Of a stretch of DNA of 64,000 nt, positions 35,778 to 45,201 are shown one piece after another. Below the pieces are notes generated by a model that had not been told where the DNA came from, did not search any database, and was given only the letters and a program-made list of their open reading frames with translations. A program made the translations under genes and the position numbers. Source of the DNA: CABQCM01 sp965145485. GTDB lineage: Bacteria; Bacillota; Clostridia; Oscillospirales; Acutalibacteraceae. The first letter of the stretch is position 1, and each line of letters begins with the position of its first letter. The stretch lies in NCBI GenBank assembly GCA_965145485.1, contig CBCTCU010000009.1:1-64000 (forward strand), written 5' to 3'.

Positions 35778-36578
35778 CTAAAGCGAATCGTTCCACCCCG
35801 CCTGCCGTGCGCATTGCCGCACCGTTTGCAGGGAGGTCATCAGCTCCTCCGGCTGCCCAAAATCCCCCCGGTAGACCTCGATGACGCCCGCCCCGTCAAA
35901 GCCAAGCTGACGCAGCCGGGCAAAAAGGCGGACAAAATCAAAGTTCCCCTCTCCCGGCGGAAGGCAGCTATGCTCCCCGGTATGGTCGTTGAGGTGGACA
36001 TGGCGCAGGCAGGGACCCATGGCGTCGAGCATGGTAAGCGGATCGACCCCAGCGCGCACCGCCTGCTTGATATCCAATACAAAAGAGAGGTCGCCGTCAA
36101 AGGCGCTGCACATACGCGCGACAAAATCGGGATGCTCGAGACGGTAGTGCACCACATTTTCGTGCGCCAGTTCTACCCCCTCCTCCCGGCAGGCCGCCTG
36201 GATGAGGCGAAACCGCTCCCAGTAAACCTCGTCGGGGATGGTTGAGGGCCGCCCCCCATGCATTACGACAAAGGAGGCGCCCAGCCTCGCCGCGGCATGG
36301 GCGTTGCGCCGGTAGTCGTCAAGGGTATCGTAGCACCGGCGCTCATAGGCCGAAAAATAATAATAAGGCTCCCCAAATGAGCCAAAAGGATGCAGCGACA
36401 CCACATTGATCGCATACTCCCGCTGTATGGCGAGCACCTCGTTAAAGATCGGCCCGTCGAGCTCCGCAGGCGAATTAAAAAAAATCTCCGCCGTGCGCAC
36501 CCCCAACTGGCCGCAGAGGCGAAAGGCCTCCTCGGTCAGCATGGGGTAGAAGCAGGCGGTGGAGATTCCAAGTTGCAT
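35778..36578 (-). CDS. Sugar phosphate isomerase/epimerase-type TIM-barrel protein
   Basis: 266 residues of the xylose-isomerase-like/AP-endonuclease-2 superfamily. Metal-ligand positions are plausible at HENVVHYRLEHPDF (Glu), VLDIKQAVRAG (Asp), HVHLNDHTGEHSCLPPGEG (His/Asp), and GVIEVYRG (Glu), as in members that isomerise or epimerise sugars or inositols with Mn2+/Zn2+. Starts at ATG with MQLGISTACFYP. Upstream and downstream genes on the strand are unrelated; the substrate is unknown. Confidence 0.85.
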   Translation of the reverse strand: MQLGISTACFYPMLTEEAFRLCGQLGVRTAEIFFNSPAELDGPIFNEVLAIQREYAINVVSLHPFGSFGEPYYYFSAYERRCYDTLDDYRRNAHAAARLGASFVVMHGGRPSTIPDEVYWERFRLIQAACREEGVELAHENVVHYRLEHPDFVARMCSAFDGDLSFVLDIKQAVRAGVDPLTMLDAMGPCLRHVHLNDHTGEHSCLPPGEGNFDFVRLFARLRQLGFDGAGVIEVYRGDFGQPEELMTSLQTVRQCARQAGWNDSL

Positions 36579-36958
36579 ATAGCGTTACACTCTTTCTTCC
36601 AGGTCGTATGGTCGGTATCCAACGCGGTAGGATGAATGCATATGCCCAGCCCCCGTCCCCCGAGCTTATGGATAGCTTAAGTTGGCAAGAAAGCACAGGA
36701 AAGGAGCGAATTTCGCCGCATTGCCCGCGGCGGATACAGCCGTGGGGGAGGTTGACGCGGCAACCCCTGGCAGAATCCTCCTCACCGGGATTCCTTGCCG
36801 GGATAGCGCCGGCCGCGGGCGCCCGGCGCCGCCATACCTCCAGCGGCGCATCGGGCTATACCGTCACGCCCCGCGGTCTTGTATCTCCGCCGGCGGCAGG
36901 GCCGCGCTGGAACGGCTCCGGGCCCTGCGGGCGGGATGCCATAGGTTCACAGCGCCGG
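36579..36958. other. Intergenic, no gene seen
   Basis: About 380 GC-rich bases between two minus-strand genes. No terminator or promoter that I can defend. Confidence 0.4.
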
Positions 36959-38635
36959 TTAGGATTGCCTCTGCTGATCCTGCTGGCGAATTGCGGCCCG
37001 CCGGATTTTGCCCGAGGTGGTTTTGGGCAGCTCGTCGACAAATTCCACGATGCGGGGGTATTTGTATGGCGCGGTCACCTTTTTGACGTGATTTTGCAGT
37101 TCTTTTTTGAGTTCGTCGCTCGCCTGGAACCCCTTAGCGAGTACGATGGTGGCTTTAACCACCTGCCCGCGCAGAGGATCGGGAGCTGCCGTAACCGCGC
37201 ATTCGAGCACGCTCGGGTGCTCGAGCAGAGCACTTTCGACCTCAAAGGGCCCGATGCGGTAGCCCGAGCATTTGATCACGTCGTCGTTGCGACCCATAAA
37301 CCATATGTAGCCGTCGGCGTCCCGCCAGGCGAGGTCGCCGGTGTTATACACGCCGTTCTTCCAGCAGCGGGCGGTTGCCTCTTCGTCGCGGTAATAGCCC
37401 CGGAAAAGGCCAACCGGGTGCTTGACGTCGGTGCCGGTACAACAGATCGAGCCGACGATGCCGTCCTCGCACTCATTGCCTTCTTCATCGAGAATCTTGA
37501 TGTTCATCAGCGGGGTGGGCTTGCCGGCCGAGCCGGGACGCACCGGGAACCAGGGGTAATTGGCAAACAGCACCGGCCCCTCGCTCTGGCCAAAGCCTTC
37601 ATGCAATTCCATCCCCATCTTTTGCTGAATCTGGCGGTAAACCTCAGGATTCAGCGGCTCGCCAGCCACGCAGGCATGCTTAACATAACTGAAATCGTGG
37701 CCGGTCAGATCCTCTTTGATCAGATAACGGTAGATGGTAGCGGGCGCGCAAAAAGTAGTCGGACGCAGCAGCTCCATCGCTCGGATCATATTCTGGGGAG
37801 TGAATTTTTCGGTATCGTAAGCGCCAATGGCTGCGCCGCAGATCCACTGTCCGAAAATCTTTCCCCACGCAAACTTGGCCCAGCCCGAGTCGGATTGGGT
37901 CAGGTGCACCTTGTTGTTTTGCACGCACTGCCAGAATTTCGCCGTAACGATATGCCCCAGCGGGAAATCAAAGTCATGCATGACCATTTTGGGCATGCCG
38001 GTCGTGCCGGAGGAAAAGTAAATGAGCATGCGGTCGTCCTGCTTCTGCTCCCCCTCGGGGGTGAACTCCACCGGCTGGGCCGCCATAGCGCGGCGAAAAT
38101 CGAGGCAGCCCTCCACCGGGTGCTCGCCCACCGTCGCCACCGTCTTGACCGTCGGGCATTTGGCAAGCGAGTCCCGAATATGCCCCAAAATCTCAGGCTC
38201 ATCCACGCTGACGATCATTTTTACGTCAGCGGCATTGCAGCGGTAGACAATATCCTTGGGGGTCAGCTGGAAGGAAGCAGGGATACAAACCGCGCCCAGC
38301 TTGCACAGCGCGGTGATGCACCACCACACCTCCGGCCGCTGCTTCAAAATCAGCATGACCACGTCCCCCCGGCCGATACCGGCCGCACGGAAAGCGTTGG
38401 CCGCCTGGTTGGACAGGTCCCTGGCCTGGGCGAAGGTATAGGTCTTGACCTCAAAATTGTCGTCGCACCAGACCAGCGCCTTTTTCTCCGGCTCCAGCTC
38501 GGCCCAGCCGTCGACGACGTCAAAGCCAAAATTAAAGTGCTCGGGCACGCAAACTTCGTAATGCTCCATAAAATCCTCGTAGGAGTCAAACTCACAACGG
38601 GGGAGATAACGGTCTAAAATGGGATTATCCGACAT
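36959..38635 (-). CDS. AMP-forming acyl-CoA synthetase (acetyl/medium-chain type)
   Basis: 558 residues of the ANL superfamily: activates a carboxylic acid with ATP and transfers it to CoA. P-loop motif YFSSGTTGMPKMVMHD, then GFGQSEGPVLFANYPW (A5 region), WFMGRNDDVIKCSGYRIGPF (A7/A8 hinge), and TSGKIRRAAIRQQ with the catalytic Lys. Closest in pattern to AcsM-like synthetases of clostridia. ATG 38635 follows GGAAGG by about 10 bases. The XRE-cupin regulator gene lies 38 bases upstream on the same strand, a common clostridial pair, so its substrate or product may be the signal. Confidence 0.92.
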   Translation of the reverse strand: MSDNPILDRYLPRCEFDSYEDFMEHYEVCVPEHFNFGFDVVDGWAELEPEKKALVWCDDNFEVKTYTFAQARDLSNQAANAFRAAGIGRGDVVMLILKQRPEVWWCITALCKLGAVCIPASFQLTPKDIVYRCNAADVKMIVSVDEPEILGHIRDSLAKCPTVKTVATVGEHPVEGCLDFRRAMAAQPVEFTPEGEQKQDDRMLIYFSSGTTGMPKMVMHDFDFPLGHIVTAKFWQCVQNNKVHLTQSDSGWAKFAWGKIFGQWICGAAIGAYDTEKFTPQNMIRAMELLRPTTFCAPATIYRYLIKEDLTGHDFSYVKHACVAGEPLNPEVYRQIQQKMGMELHEGFGQSEGPVLFANYPWFPVRPGSAGKPTPLMNIKILDEEGNECEDGIVGSICCTGTDVKHPVGLFRGYYRDEEATARCWKNGVYNTGDLAWRDADGYIWFMGRNDDVIKCSGYRIGPFEVESALLEHPSVLECAVTAAPDPLRGQVVKATIVLAKGFQASDELKKELQNHVKKVTAPYKYPRIVEFVDELPKTTSGKIRRAAIRQQDQQRQS

Positions 38636-38673
38636 GATAACAGAACCTTCCTTAGCGGTAAACTCGGAATGCA

Positions 38674-39222
38674 TCATTCCTGTATGACGGTCAAAAAGCT
38701 TGCAATTTCATCCACTGCCGATTGACCGTGGGGGATGCGGGGGTCAAAATAGACCGAGTCCCCCTCGCAGAGGATGTGTTCGCGTTTGCCGATGACCACC
38801 CTGACCTTGCCGGATAAGACGTAATTAAACTCCTGTCCCCCGTGGGTGACGAGCGGAGCAGGGGGCGAGGCGGGGTCGAGGGTTACGATCATCGGCTCCA
38901 TAACTCGCCCGATATAGTTAAACGCCAGGGAGGAAAAGGTATATCCCTCGTAGCGGTCGACCTTGACGCCCTCGCCCCGGCGAACCACCGTCTGGGTGTT
39001 CATCCTGGGGCTTTCGCCGGTGAGAAGTACCGTGAAGTCGACGCCGAGCGCCGCCGCGATGTTGTACAGCGCGCTGATGGGAATATCCTCCTCGCCCGAT
39101 TCAAAGCGGAGATATTCCTCCTTTGGAACCGATAGCCGCGCGGCCATATCGCCGGTGGAGATTTCGAGGATTTCGCGCAGCTCCCGGATGCGGGCTGGGA
39201 TTTGGGTGAGATCTTCCTTCAT
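38674..39222 (-). CDS. XRE-cupin transcriptional regulator
   Basis: 182 residues: helix-turn-helix at about 10–65 (RIRELREILEISTGDMAARL and EYLRFESGEEDIPISALYNI) and a cupin_2 sensor domain at about 105–180 (HGGQEFNYVLSGKVRVVIG and FDPRIPHGQSAVDEIA). Such regulators control the adjacent acyl-CoA synthetase or transport gene by binding a small ligand in the cupin barrel. ATG 39222 follows AAAGGA. Forms an operon with the synthetase gene. Confidence 0.92.
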   Translation of the reverse strand: MKEDLTQIPARIRELREILEISTGDMAARLSVPKEEYLRFESGEEDIPISALYNIAAALGVDFTVLLTGESPRMNTQTVVRRGEGVKVDRYEGYTFSSLAFNYIGRVMEPMIVTLDPASPPAPLVTHGGQEFNYVLSGKVRVVIGKREHILCEGDSVYFDPRIPHGQSAVDEIASFLTVIQE

Positions 39223-39324
39223 ACCAATTCCATCCTTTCTCTGTATGCTAAAACCATGCCGTGGCGCCGGAAGATACCGGTTTCGAGCGCATAGCCCCTG
39301 CCACAGCGGCATGATATTTTTAAT

Positions 39325-39353
39325 ATTCTACCACAACAAGGTTAAAATGAAAA
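39325..39353 (-). promoter_or_regulatory. Probable promoter of the XRE-cupin/acyl-CoA synthetase operon
   Basis: TTTTCA, 17 bases, TAGAAT on the minus strand, in an AT-rich patch about 100 bases upstream of the regulator start. Confidence 0.5.
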
Positions 39354-39424
39354 GAGAAATCCCTCCGCCCCCTGTGATTTTTACAGCTTGTACCAAAAAT
39401 CTGATTTCAAGGGGCAGGAAGCTA

Positions 39425-39453
39425 TAGACATTTGCAGATTTATCGTGTATAAT
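39425..39453 (+). promoter_or_regulatory. SigA promoter of the foldase-like lipoprotein
   Basis: TAGACA, 17 bases, TATAAT, about 35 bases before the AAGGAGG SD. Confidence 0.75.
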
Positions 39454-39493
39454 GCTATTTATCTATCGAACGGATTTTTAAGGAGGCTGTCCC

Positions 39494-40609
39494 ATGAAAA
39501 CAATCAAACGCGCGGCGGTGCTTGTGCTATCCTGCGCCTTGCTGCTGACGGCGGTTGCCTGCCATCAGCCTAACGAAACGGTTCTCACCATCGGCGACGT
39601 CAAGATCCCGTCCGGGCTGTATCTCGCCATGCAGATGGACTCCTTCTCGTCCTTTACCACCAATGTGCAGAGTACCCTCTCCTCCGGTCAGAGCATGAGC
39701 ACGGTCTCGGATGTTTTGCAGCATTCGTATGAGGACCAGTCCTCCGAGGAGTGGATCCGGCAACAGACTTTGGAGGCTGCCAAGCTATACGCCGCTGTGC
39801 TCACCCTGTTCAATGAATTCGGTCTGGAGATCACGGCCGAGGAGGAATCCAACCTCGCCGAGTGGGTGGATTACTACTGGTCGGAAGACTACCAGAACAT
39901 GAAGAGCTATTACGAGCCCAACGGCATCTCCAAGGAATCCTTTGCCGAGCTGCTGCGCAGCGGCACGCGGGAAACCAAGGTGTTTTTGCATTATTACGAC
40001 CGGGACGGGCTTGAGCCGGTATCGGATGAGGACGTTTTGCAGGGCTTCCGGGACAATTACGTGCTCGTCGATGCTTTGACCATCTCCAAGACCTCCACCG
40101 ATTCGAGCGGAAGCTCCACCTCGCTGTCGGAGGACGAGCTGGCTGCCGCCAAGGAGAAGCTTGAGGGCTACGCCGAGCGGATCAACAGCGGGGAAGCCTC
40201 GTTTGACGATATCTACCTCGAATACAACACAGAGCTTAACGAAAGCTTTACCATGCCCGAGGTGACCGATGAGATGTCCCAGCTGTATCCTCGCGCCGTG
40301 CCGCTGAGCTCGGCCGACTCCAGCACAGCCAATTATGAGCTGTTCAGCGCCTTGAAGGAGAACGACGACTTTGATTTTGGCAGGGCGTACGTGGTAGAGG
40401 ACTCGAGCTATTATTATCTCGGCGTGCTGCGCGACATCACCACCGACGAATTTTACACCGAGGACGATATGTACCGCCAGAACGTCCTCAACATCCTCAA
40501 AGGGGACGAATTTGACACCAAGCTGGAGGAAGAGGCCGATAGCCTGACGGTGGAGCAAAACGACGGTCTGGTGCGGTATTACAGCCCGCGTAAGATTGTC
40601 AACGGCTGA
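39494..40609 (+). CDS. Lipoprotein of the SurA/PrsA foldase type
   Basis: 371 residues with a lipoprotein signal (lipobox LTAVAC, Cys23). The mature part is helical and acidic, with LYLAMQMDSFS...EWIRQQTLEAAKLYAAV and a SurA_N-like layout, followed by a region resembling a parvulin flank (DELAAAKEKLEGYAERINSG...DDIYLEYNTE). A clear PpiC catalytic core is not obvious, so it may act as a chaperone rather than as an isomerase. AAGGAGG lies upstream of ATG. Monocistronic: own promoter and terminator. Confidence 0.78.
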   Translation: MKTIKRAAVLVLSCALLLTAVACHQPNETVLTIGDVKIPSGLYLAMQMDSFSSFTTNVQSTLSSGQSMSTVSDVLQHSYEDQSSEEWIRQQTLEAAKLYAAVLTLFNEFGLEITAEEESNLAEWVDYYWSEDYQNMKSYYEPNGISKESFAELLRSGTRETKVFLHYYDRDGLEPVSDEDVLQGFRDNYVLVDALTISKTSTDSSGSSTSLSEDELAAAKEKLEGYAERINSGEASFDDIYLEYNTELNESFTMPEVTDEMSQLYPRAVPLSSADSSTANYELFSALKENDDFDFGRAYVVEDSSYYYLGVLRDITTDEFYTEDDMYRQNVLNILKGDEFDTKLEEEADSLTVEQNDGLVRYYSPRKIVNG

Positions 40610-40645
40610 TCGCGGTATCTAGCGCTTAAATTCTCTTGAATAAAC

Positions 40646-40683
40646 AAAAGCCTGCTGAATCTCTTCCTTTCAGCAGGCTTTTT
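40646..40683 (+). terminator. Terminator after the foldase-like lipoprotein
   Basis: AAAAGCCTGCTGA pairs with TCAGCAGGCTTTTT (11-nt loop), with the T tract built in. Confidence 0.9.
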
Positions 40684-40808
40684 GATGTCAAACCGTGTGC
40701 GCAGACACGGCTCCCGGGGTTGTCCTGGCGCTCGTCTTTGAACAGCCCCAAAACGGGCCGCCGGCCATCCCAGGAGCGGCGGCGCTTGGGAAGCACCCCC
40801 ATCGCCGG

Positions 40809-40837
40809 TTGCATTCCGCCCGGCAATGTGATAAGAT
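40809..40837 (+). promoter_or_regulatory. Probable promoter of metA
   Basis: TTGCAT, 17 bases, TAAGAT, about 115 bases before SD GGAAAGGA. I looked for an S-box or T-box in the 40684–40960 leader and saw neither. Confidence 0.55.
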
Positions 40838-40960
40838 GATAAGCAATCGCCGCCATCCGACCGCAGCGCTGCCTTGCCTGCAAGGGATTGCGCTGTTTAC
40901 ACACAGCGCAATCTGATATTCCGGTGCAGCGGCACTCACAAAAGGAAAGGACTGGTCCCG

Positions 40961-41878
40961 ATGCCCATCAAAATCCAGGACGGCCTGCCGGCCGCCAAAA
41001 TACTCGAAGGCGAGAATATTTTTGTTATGAACGAGCATCGGGCCATGCACCAGGATATCCGGCCGCTAAAAATTCTGCTGGTCAATCTCATGCCCACCAA
41101 AATCGTCACCGAAACCCAGATTTTACGCCTGCTGAGCAATTCGCCCATCCAGGTCGACGTCGAGCTGCTCGGCATGGCTACCCATGTCTCGAAAAACACC
41201 CCCGCCGAGCATCTGCTGAATTTTTACCATACCTTTGACGAGGTCAGGGAAAACCGGTACGACGGCATGATCGTCACCGGCGCGCCGGTGGAACAGATGC
41301 CCTTTGAGCAGGTTGACTACTGGGAGGAGCTTTGCGGCATTTTCCGCTGGTCGCGAAAGCGGGTTTATTCCACGCTGTACATCTGCTGGGGGGCGCAGGC
41401 CGGGCTGTACTATCACTACGGCATCCCCAAACACCCTCTCGAGCAAAAGCTCAGCGGGGTCTTTTACCATCGGCCGCTCATCGCGCAGCATCCCCTGCTG
41501 CGCGGGTTTGACGACGGTTACTTCGCTCCCCATTCCCGTTACACCGAGGTTCGGCGGGAGGAGGTCGAACAGGCCGACGGCCTGGATATCCTCAGCGAGT
41601 CGGAGGAAGCCGGCCTTCACATCATAGCCAGCCATAACTGCCGTGAATTTTTTGTCACCGGGCATTCGGAATACGACCGGGACACCCTGGCGCGGGAATA
41701 TGCCCGCGATGTCGAGAAGGGGCTGGACATTCGTGTCCCCGCCCACTACTTTCCGCAGGACGATCCCACCCGCCTGCCCGTCATGAGCTGGCGCGCCCAC
41801 GCGAATCTTTTGTTTTCCAACTGGCTGAATTATTTCGTCTACCAGCGCACCCCCTACGACCTGTCGGAGTTGGATTGA
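40961..41878 (+). CDS. metA: Homoserine O-acetyltransferase MetA
   Basis: 305 residues, MetA family, first committed step of methionine synthesis. The acyl-enzyme Cys sits in TLYICWGAQAGLYYHYG, the catalytic Glu/His near HSRYTEVR and FFVTGHSEYD. The segment VTGAPVEQMPFEQVDYWEEL carries Glu where acetyl-CoA-using MetA enzymes have it (E. coli has Gly), so acetyl-CoA rather than succinyl-CoA is expected. ATG 40961 follows GGAAAGGA; upstream in-frame sequence has no SD. Alone, without other met genes in the window. Confidence 0.94.
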   Translation: MPIKIQDGLPAAKILEGENIFVMNEHRAMHQDIRPLKILLVNLMPTKIVTETQILRLLSNSPIQVDVELLGMATHVSKNTPAEHLLNFYHTFDEVRENRYDGMIVTGAPVEQMPFEQVDYWEELCGIFRWSRKRVYSTLYICWGAQAGLYYHYGIPKHPLEQKLSGVFYHRPLIAQHPLLRGFDDGYFAPHSRYTEVRREEVEQADGLDILSESEEAGLHIIASHNCREFFVTGHSEYDRDTLAREYARDVEKGLDIRVPAHYFPQDDPTRLPVMSWRAHANLLFSNWLNYFVYQRTPYDLSELD

Positions 41879-42267
41879 ACCTGCCGGTTAATCTTTCATT
41901 ACCGTATGCCCAGCGGCGGATTGCCGTCACCGGACATGGAGGTGCGGAACCCCGTTGCGCACGTGCAGGATCAAGCACCTGCGGCCGGCTCATTATCGCG
42001 CAGTATGAGCGGCCGTGTATATCCGTCCTGCCGTCCACACAGGGAGCGTTCACGACTTCCTTGCTTTGGCTTTCTTCCCGTCGCGGTAGGCAAAGGGCAA
42101 ACTTACGCTGTTTCGGGTCCAAATGTCGACCAGCTTGATTTTCTTGATTGACGGGTCCCCCGTCCGACCAGGAGCTTCCCTGCCCCATGGGGTTCGCTGA
42201 AGGCCAATAGCACCGCTTTGGCAGGGGATCCCCTCGATTGGTTTCGCCCCCATAACATAAACATACC
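41879..42267. other. Intergenic, no gene seen
   Basis: About 390 bases between the convergent metA and peptide-binding-protein genes. Nothing recognised except the terminator that ends it. Confidence 0.45.
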
Positions 42268-42298
42268 ACGAGCGCGTCCACAATGGACGCGCTCGTTT
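42268..42298. terminator. Bidirectional terminator between metA and the minus-strand operon
   Basis: ACGAGCGCGTCC pairs perfectly with GGACGCGCTCGT (5-nt loop), followed by TTTTGCTT on the plus strand. Confidence 0.75.
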
Positions 42299-42322
42299 TG
42301 CTTCTTTCATCTGGTCGGTCTT

Positions 42323-44113
42323 TTACTCCTGCGAAGCCGCCGGCACAGACCCCGTGGTATCGTCTGACGGCACCGACTCGGCTGTACCGTCGGACGACGT
42401 GGAGCCTGCCTGAGACTCGGTTTGGGCGTCGTTATGGACATACATAAAAAACTTGTATCCCGTGGGCGTTATATAAAAACCGTCGACCCCGTTTCGCTTG
42501 ACGTAATTTTCGTAATGCAAAAAGTACACCGGGCATACCACCGCTTCGGTCATCAGCATGTCCTCCGCCTGGTGATAAATGCGATAACGTTCCCGGTTAT
42601 CGTCGGTCTGGGCTGCAAGGACCAACAACGTATCGTATTCAGAGCTCTGATATCCGGAGACATTTTGGACATACTCGGATTGAAAACGCCCGAGGATGGT
42701 CAAAGGATCGTTAAAGGCATCGATATACTGGTCGCTGATAATATCATACTCCATGCGGTTTTTCTTATCGTTAAACTCCATACCGGGAACCGATTCCACC
42801 ACGCACTCGACGCCGAGATATTCCTTCCACATCGCGGCAATCTCATAGGCGACCGCCGTGTCTTTAGCGTTGGACAGGGTGAGATAGGTTAATTGCGCAA
42901 GGCCTTGGCCATCCGGATAGCCTGCCTCGGCCAGCAGTTCTTTGGCCTGCTCCAGCTGCTGCTCAAAGGACGTGCTGCCGAAATAGTCGTTACCCGCCGC
43001 GCGGAATTCCACCGAGGGCTCGGCATCGCCGATGCCATCGCAGACAAGGGCTGTGGCGGAGGTGTCGCCACTCATGGTCACCCATTTACAAATATAATCG
43101 CGGTTGATCGCCAGCGAGAGGGCCATGCGGACACGCTGGTCGTCCAGCGGGGAGCGCGTCATATTATATCCCAGATAATACGTCCCCAAATCGCCGGAAT
43201 TATAATACTCGTCACTATCCTCAAACTGGCTCAGCTCGGTATATGGCACCGTGTCGGCAAACATCAACTCCCCTTTTTGGAAAGCCGACAGCATCGACAG
43301 ACTGTTTCCGCCCAGCACAAACTCGATGGTTTCAGGACCGATGGCTTCGACGTTGTGGTAATATTCATTTTTTGTCAGGCTGACGTACGAATTATGCTTC
43401 CAGGCCGTCAGCACATACGGCCCGTTGCAAACAAAGGTGTTCGGCTGATTCGCCCAGTCCGGGTTTTCTTCCACAACATCCTGTCTGACAGGGAAAAAAG
43501 CGGGGGTAGAGCACATCAGAATAAAGTCGTCATACGCGCCGTTGATCTCCACCACCAGCGTACGGTCGTCGGGGGCGGACACGCAGAGCTTCCGAGCATC
43601 CACCACCCGGGTCTCATCCGGGCCGTAGTCCAGCCCCAGCGCCTCGCGGTAGCCCTTGATGATGGAGAACATATAGCTGTTGTCATCCCCCTCCTGCGCG
43701 GGAACAAGAGCCCGCCGCCAGGAATACACGAAATCACTCGCGGTAAGCGGCTGCCCGTCGCTCCAGGTCAGGTTCTCCCGCAGGGTAAAGGTGCACACTG
43801 TCTGGTCGTCGTTAAAAACATACGACTCGGCCTGGCCGGGCACCGGCGTGCCCTCTTCATCGATGGTAATCAGGCCCTCAAACATATGCGAAAGGATCGT
43901 CGCGTCGTCCACCGTCTGATAGCCGACCGGATCAAGCGTTTCCGGCTCTGCCCCCACCGAAACGACCAGATCCTCGACATTAACCGGCACGGCAGGGGTT
44001 GAGGACACCGGTTCGGAGGAACTCACCTCCGAGGGCGGCGCCGGCTCGTCCTGACAGCCGGTCATCCCACAAAGCAAAACGGCGGCAAGAAGCAATGACA
44101 CTAGCTTTTTCAT
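42323..44113 (-). CDS. Peptide ABC transporter substrate-binding lipoprotein (SBP_bac_5)
   Basis: 596 residues with lipobox LLCGMTGC (Cys20) and a Ser/Pro linker. The family-5 fold is clear: EPETLDPVGYQTVDDATILS, the FEGLITIDEEGTPVPGQAES block, FTLRENLTWSDGQPLTASDF, and the C-terminal QAEDMLMTEAVVCPVYF. A Ser/Thr-rich tail ends the protein. OppA-like proteins deliver oligopeptides to a permease; no permease or ATPase is nearby, so it is an orphan receptor. Last gene of the run efp–CD1247–srtB–SBP on this strand. Confidence 0.92.
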   Translation of the reverse strand: MKKLVSLLLAAVLLCGMTGCQDEPAPPSEVSSSEPVSSTPAVPVNVEDLVVSVGAEPETLDPVGYQTVDDATILSHMFEGLITIDEEGTPVPGQAESYVFNDDQTVCTFTLRENLTWSDGQPLTASDFVYSWRRALVPAQEGDDNSYMFSIIKGYREALGLDYGPDETRVVDARKLCVSAPDDRTLVVEINGAYDDFILMCSTPAFFPVRQDVVEENPDWANQPNTFVCNGPYVLTAWKHNSYVSLTKNEYYHNVEAIGPETIEFVLGGNSLSMLSAFQKGELMFADTVPYTELSQFEDSDEYYNSGDLGTYYLGYNMTRSPLDDQRVRMALSLAINRDYICKWVTMSGDTSATALVCDGIGDAEPSVEFRAAGNDYFGSTSFEQQLEQAKELLAEAGYPDGQGLAQLTYLTLSNAKDTAVAYEIAAMWKEYLGVECVVESVPGMEFNDKKNRMEYDIISDQYIDAFNDPLTILGRFQSEYVQNVSGYQSSEYDTLLVLAAQTDDNRERYRIYHQAEDMLMTEAVVCPVYFLHYENYVKRNGVDGFYITPTGYKFFMYVHNDAQTESQAGSTSSDGTAESVPSDDTTGSVPAASQE

Positions 44114-44207
44114 TCCAATTCCTTTCCTTGCAACAGCTCAGGCACCACGGCCCTATCCAGAGTATGGGCGGCACAAAGCCCTTTCAATCCATGGATGCCG
44201 TCAAAAA

Positions 44208-45002
44208 CTACTTGGCCCGGGCCAGCTCGACGTCGACCGAGGGGTCCTCCCCCTCGCGCACCAGCCGGCCAACCACCACCAGCCGCGCATCGGAGGAGAC
44301 ATAGGTGCAGGTGGACAGGCAGACAATCCGGTCGGTTTCGATGACGTCAACCGGGGTTTCGATCACCGACCGGCGGCGGATTTCATCCACCAGAGCCATA
44401 AATTCCTCCCCGCTGGAGAACTCGGGCTGACGGTAATCAAATTCACGGTCGCTTTCCTGGGTCAGATCAACGATGAAAAGGGCCAGTACCTTCCAGGTCA
44501 GGTTCTGGTACAGGGTGTCGAACCGGAAGGTGGGATGCTCCCGGTAAAAGGAGATGTCCCGATACTTTTTGATCTGGCCGAACATGGTGCCGTTGATCAT
44601 ATGGTGCCCATAGATGGTAATGTTCTGGCTCAGATAGTCGGGCTCCACCCGGCAGCGGCCATCGATATAAAGCTCGCCGGAGTCGGCCGAACGGCCGTCA
44701 AATTTCCGGTTTAAATAATAATTGTTGTTTGCCCGGTCGAGCATGACGACATTGTCGGTTTTGGTGCCCTCAATTTTGATCCATCCGATGGTATCCTGAT
44801 TTTTGTCATACAGTGACTTGAGGCTCTCATGCTCGCTGTCGTCCTCGCTGATGGTGGGCTCTGGCTCCGGCTCTGGCTCGACATAGGGCTCAAAGTAAAG
44901 GTCGTCCGACGTCGTCGTCCGATAAACCGAAAAGTAAGCCGAAAAAAGCGAAAGCAACAAAACAGCGACCACGAATCGTTTGGCAACATGCCATGCCCTC
45001 AA
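44208..45002 (-). CDS. srtB: Class B sortase
   Basis: About 264 residues. N-terminal membrane anchor (AKRFVVAVLLLSLFSAYFSV), then an acidic external spacer (EPYVEPEPEPEPTISEDDSE), then the sortase barrel: GWIKIEGTKTDNVVM, the catalytic His in TIYGHHMINGTMFGQIKKY, and the catalytic Cys in CLSTCTYVSSDARLVVVGRL followed by the Arg. The fold order fits class B. TTG 45002 with GGGGGG six bases upstream is my preferred start; a longer frame reaches 45083. No substrate with a sorting signal is encoded in the window. Confidence 0.9.
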   Translation of the reverse strand: MRAWHVAKRFVVAVLLLSLFSAYFSVYRTTTSDDLYFEPYVEPEPEPEPTISEDDSEHESLKSLYDKNQDTIGWIKIEGTKTDNVVMLDRANNNYYLNRKFDGRSADSGELYIDGRCRVEPDYLSQNITIYGHHMINGTMFGQIKKYRDISFYREHPTFRFDTLYQNLTWKVLALFIVDLTQESDREFDYRQPEFSSGEEFMALVDEIRRRSVIETPVDVIETDRIVCLSTCTYVSSDARLVVVGRLVREGEDPSVDVELARAK

Positions 45003-45201
45003 GGCAATCCCCCCATAGTAGAATAAGGGCGGCAGGTCTTTGCCCCATGGATAGGGAAGCAAAGCGCCCGTCGCCCAGCGCACTGTTTTCTCTATTTATC
45101 CGGCCTCCGCTGCGCGGGGCGGACGCCGCTCTCATCGGGCTCTTATGCGGGACAGCCTGCCCGCATCCACAGCCGGCTTGCCGGCGTGCGGGGCAAAAGG
45201 G

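Noticed and set aside
40684..40960. Possible SAM (S-box) or T-box riboswitch ahead of metA
   Set aside because: Looked for the S-box core helices and the T-box TGGNACCGCG motif; neither is present. Only a promoter-like pair was found.
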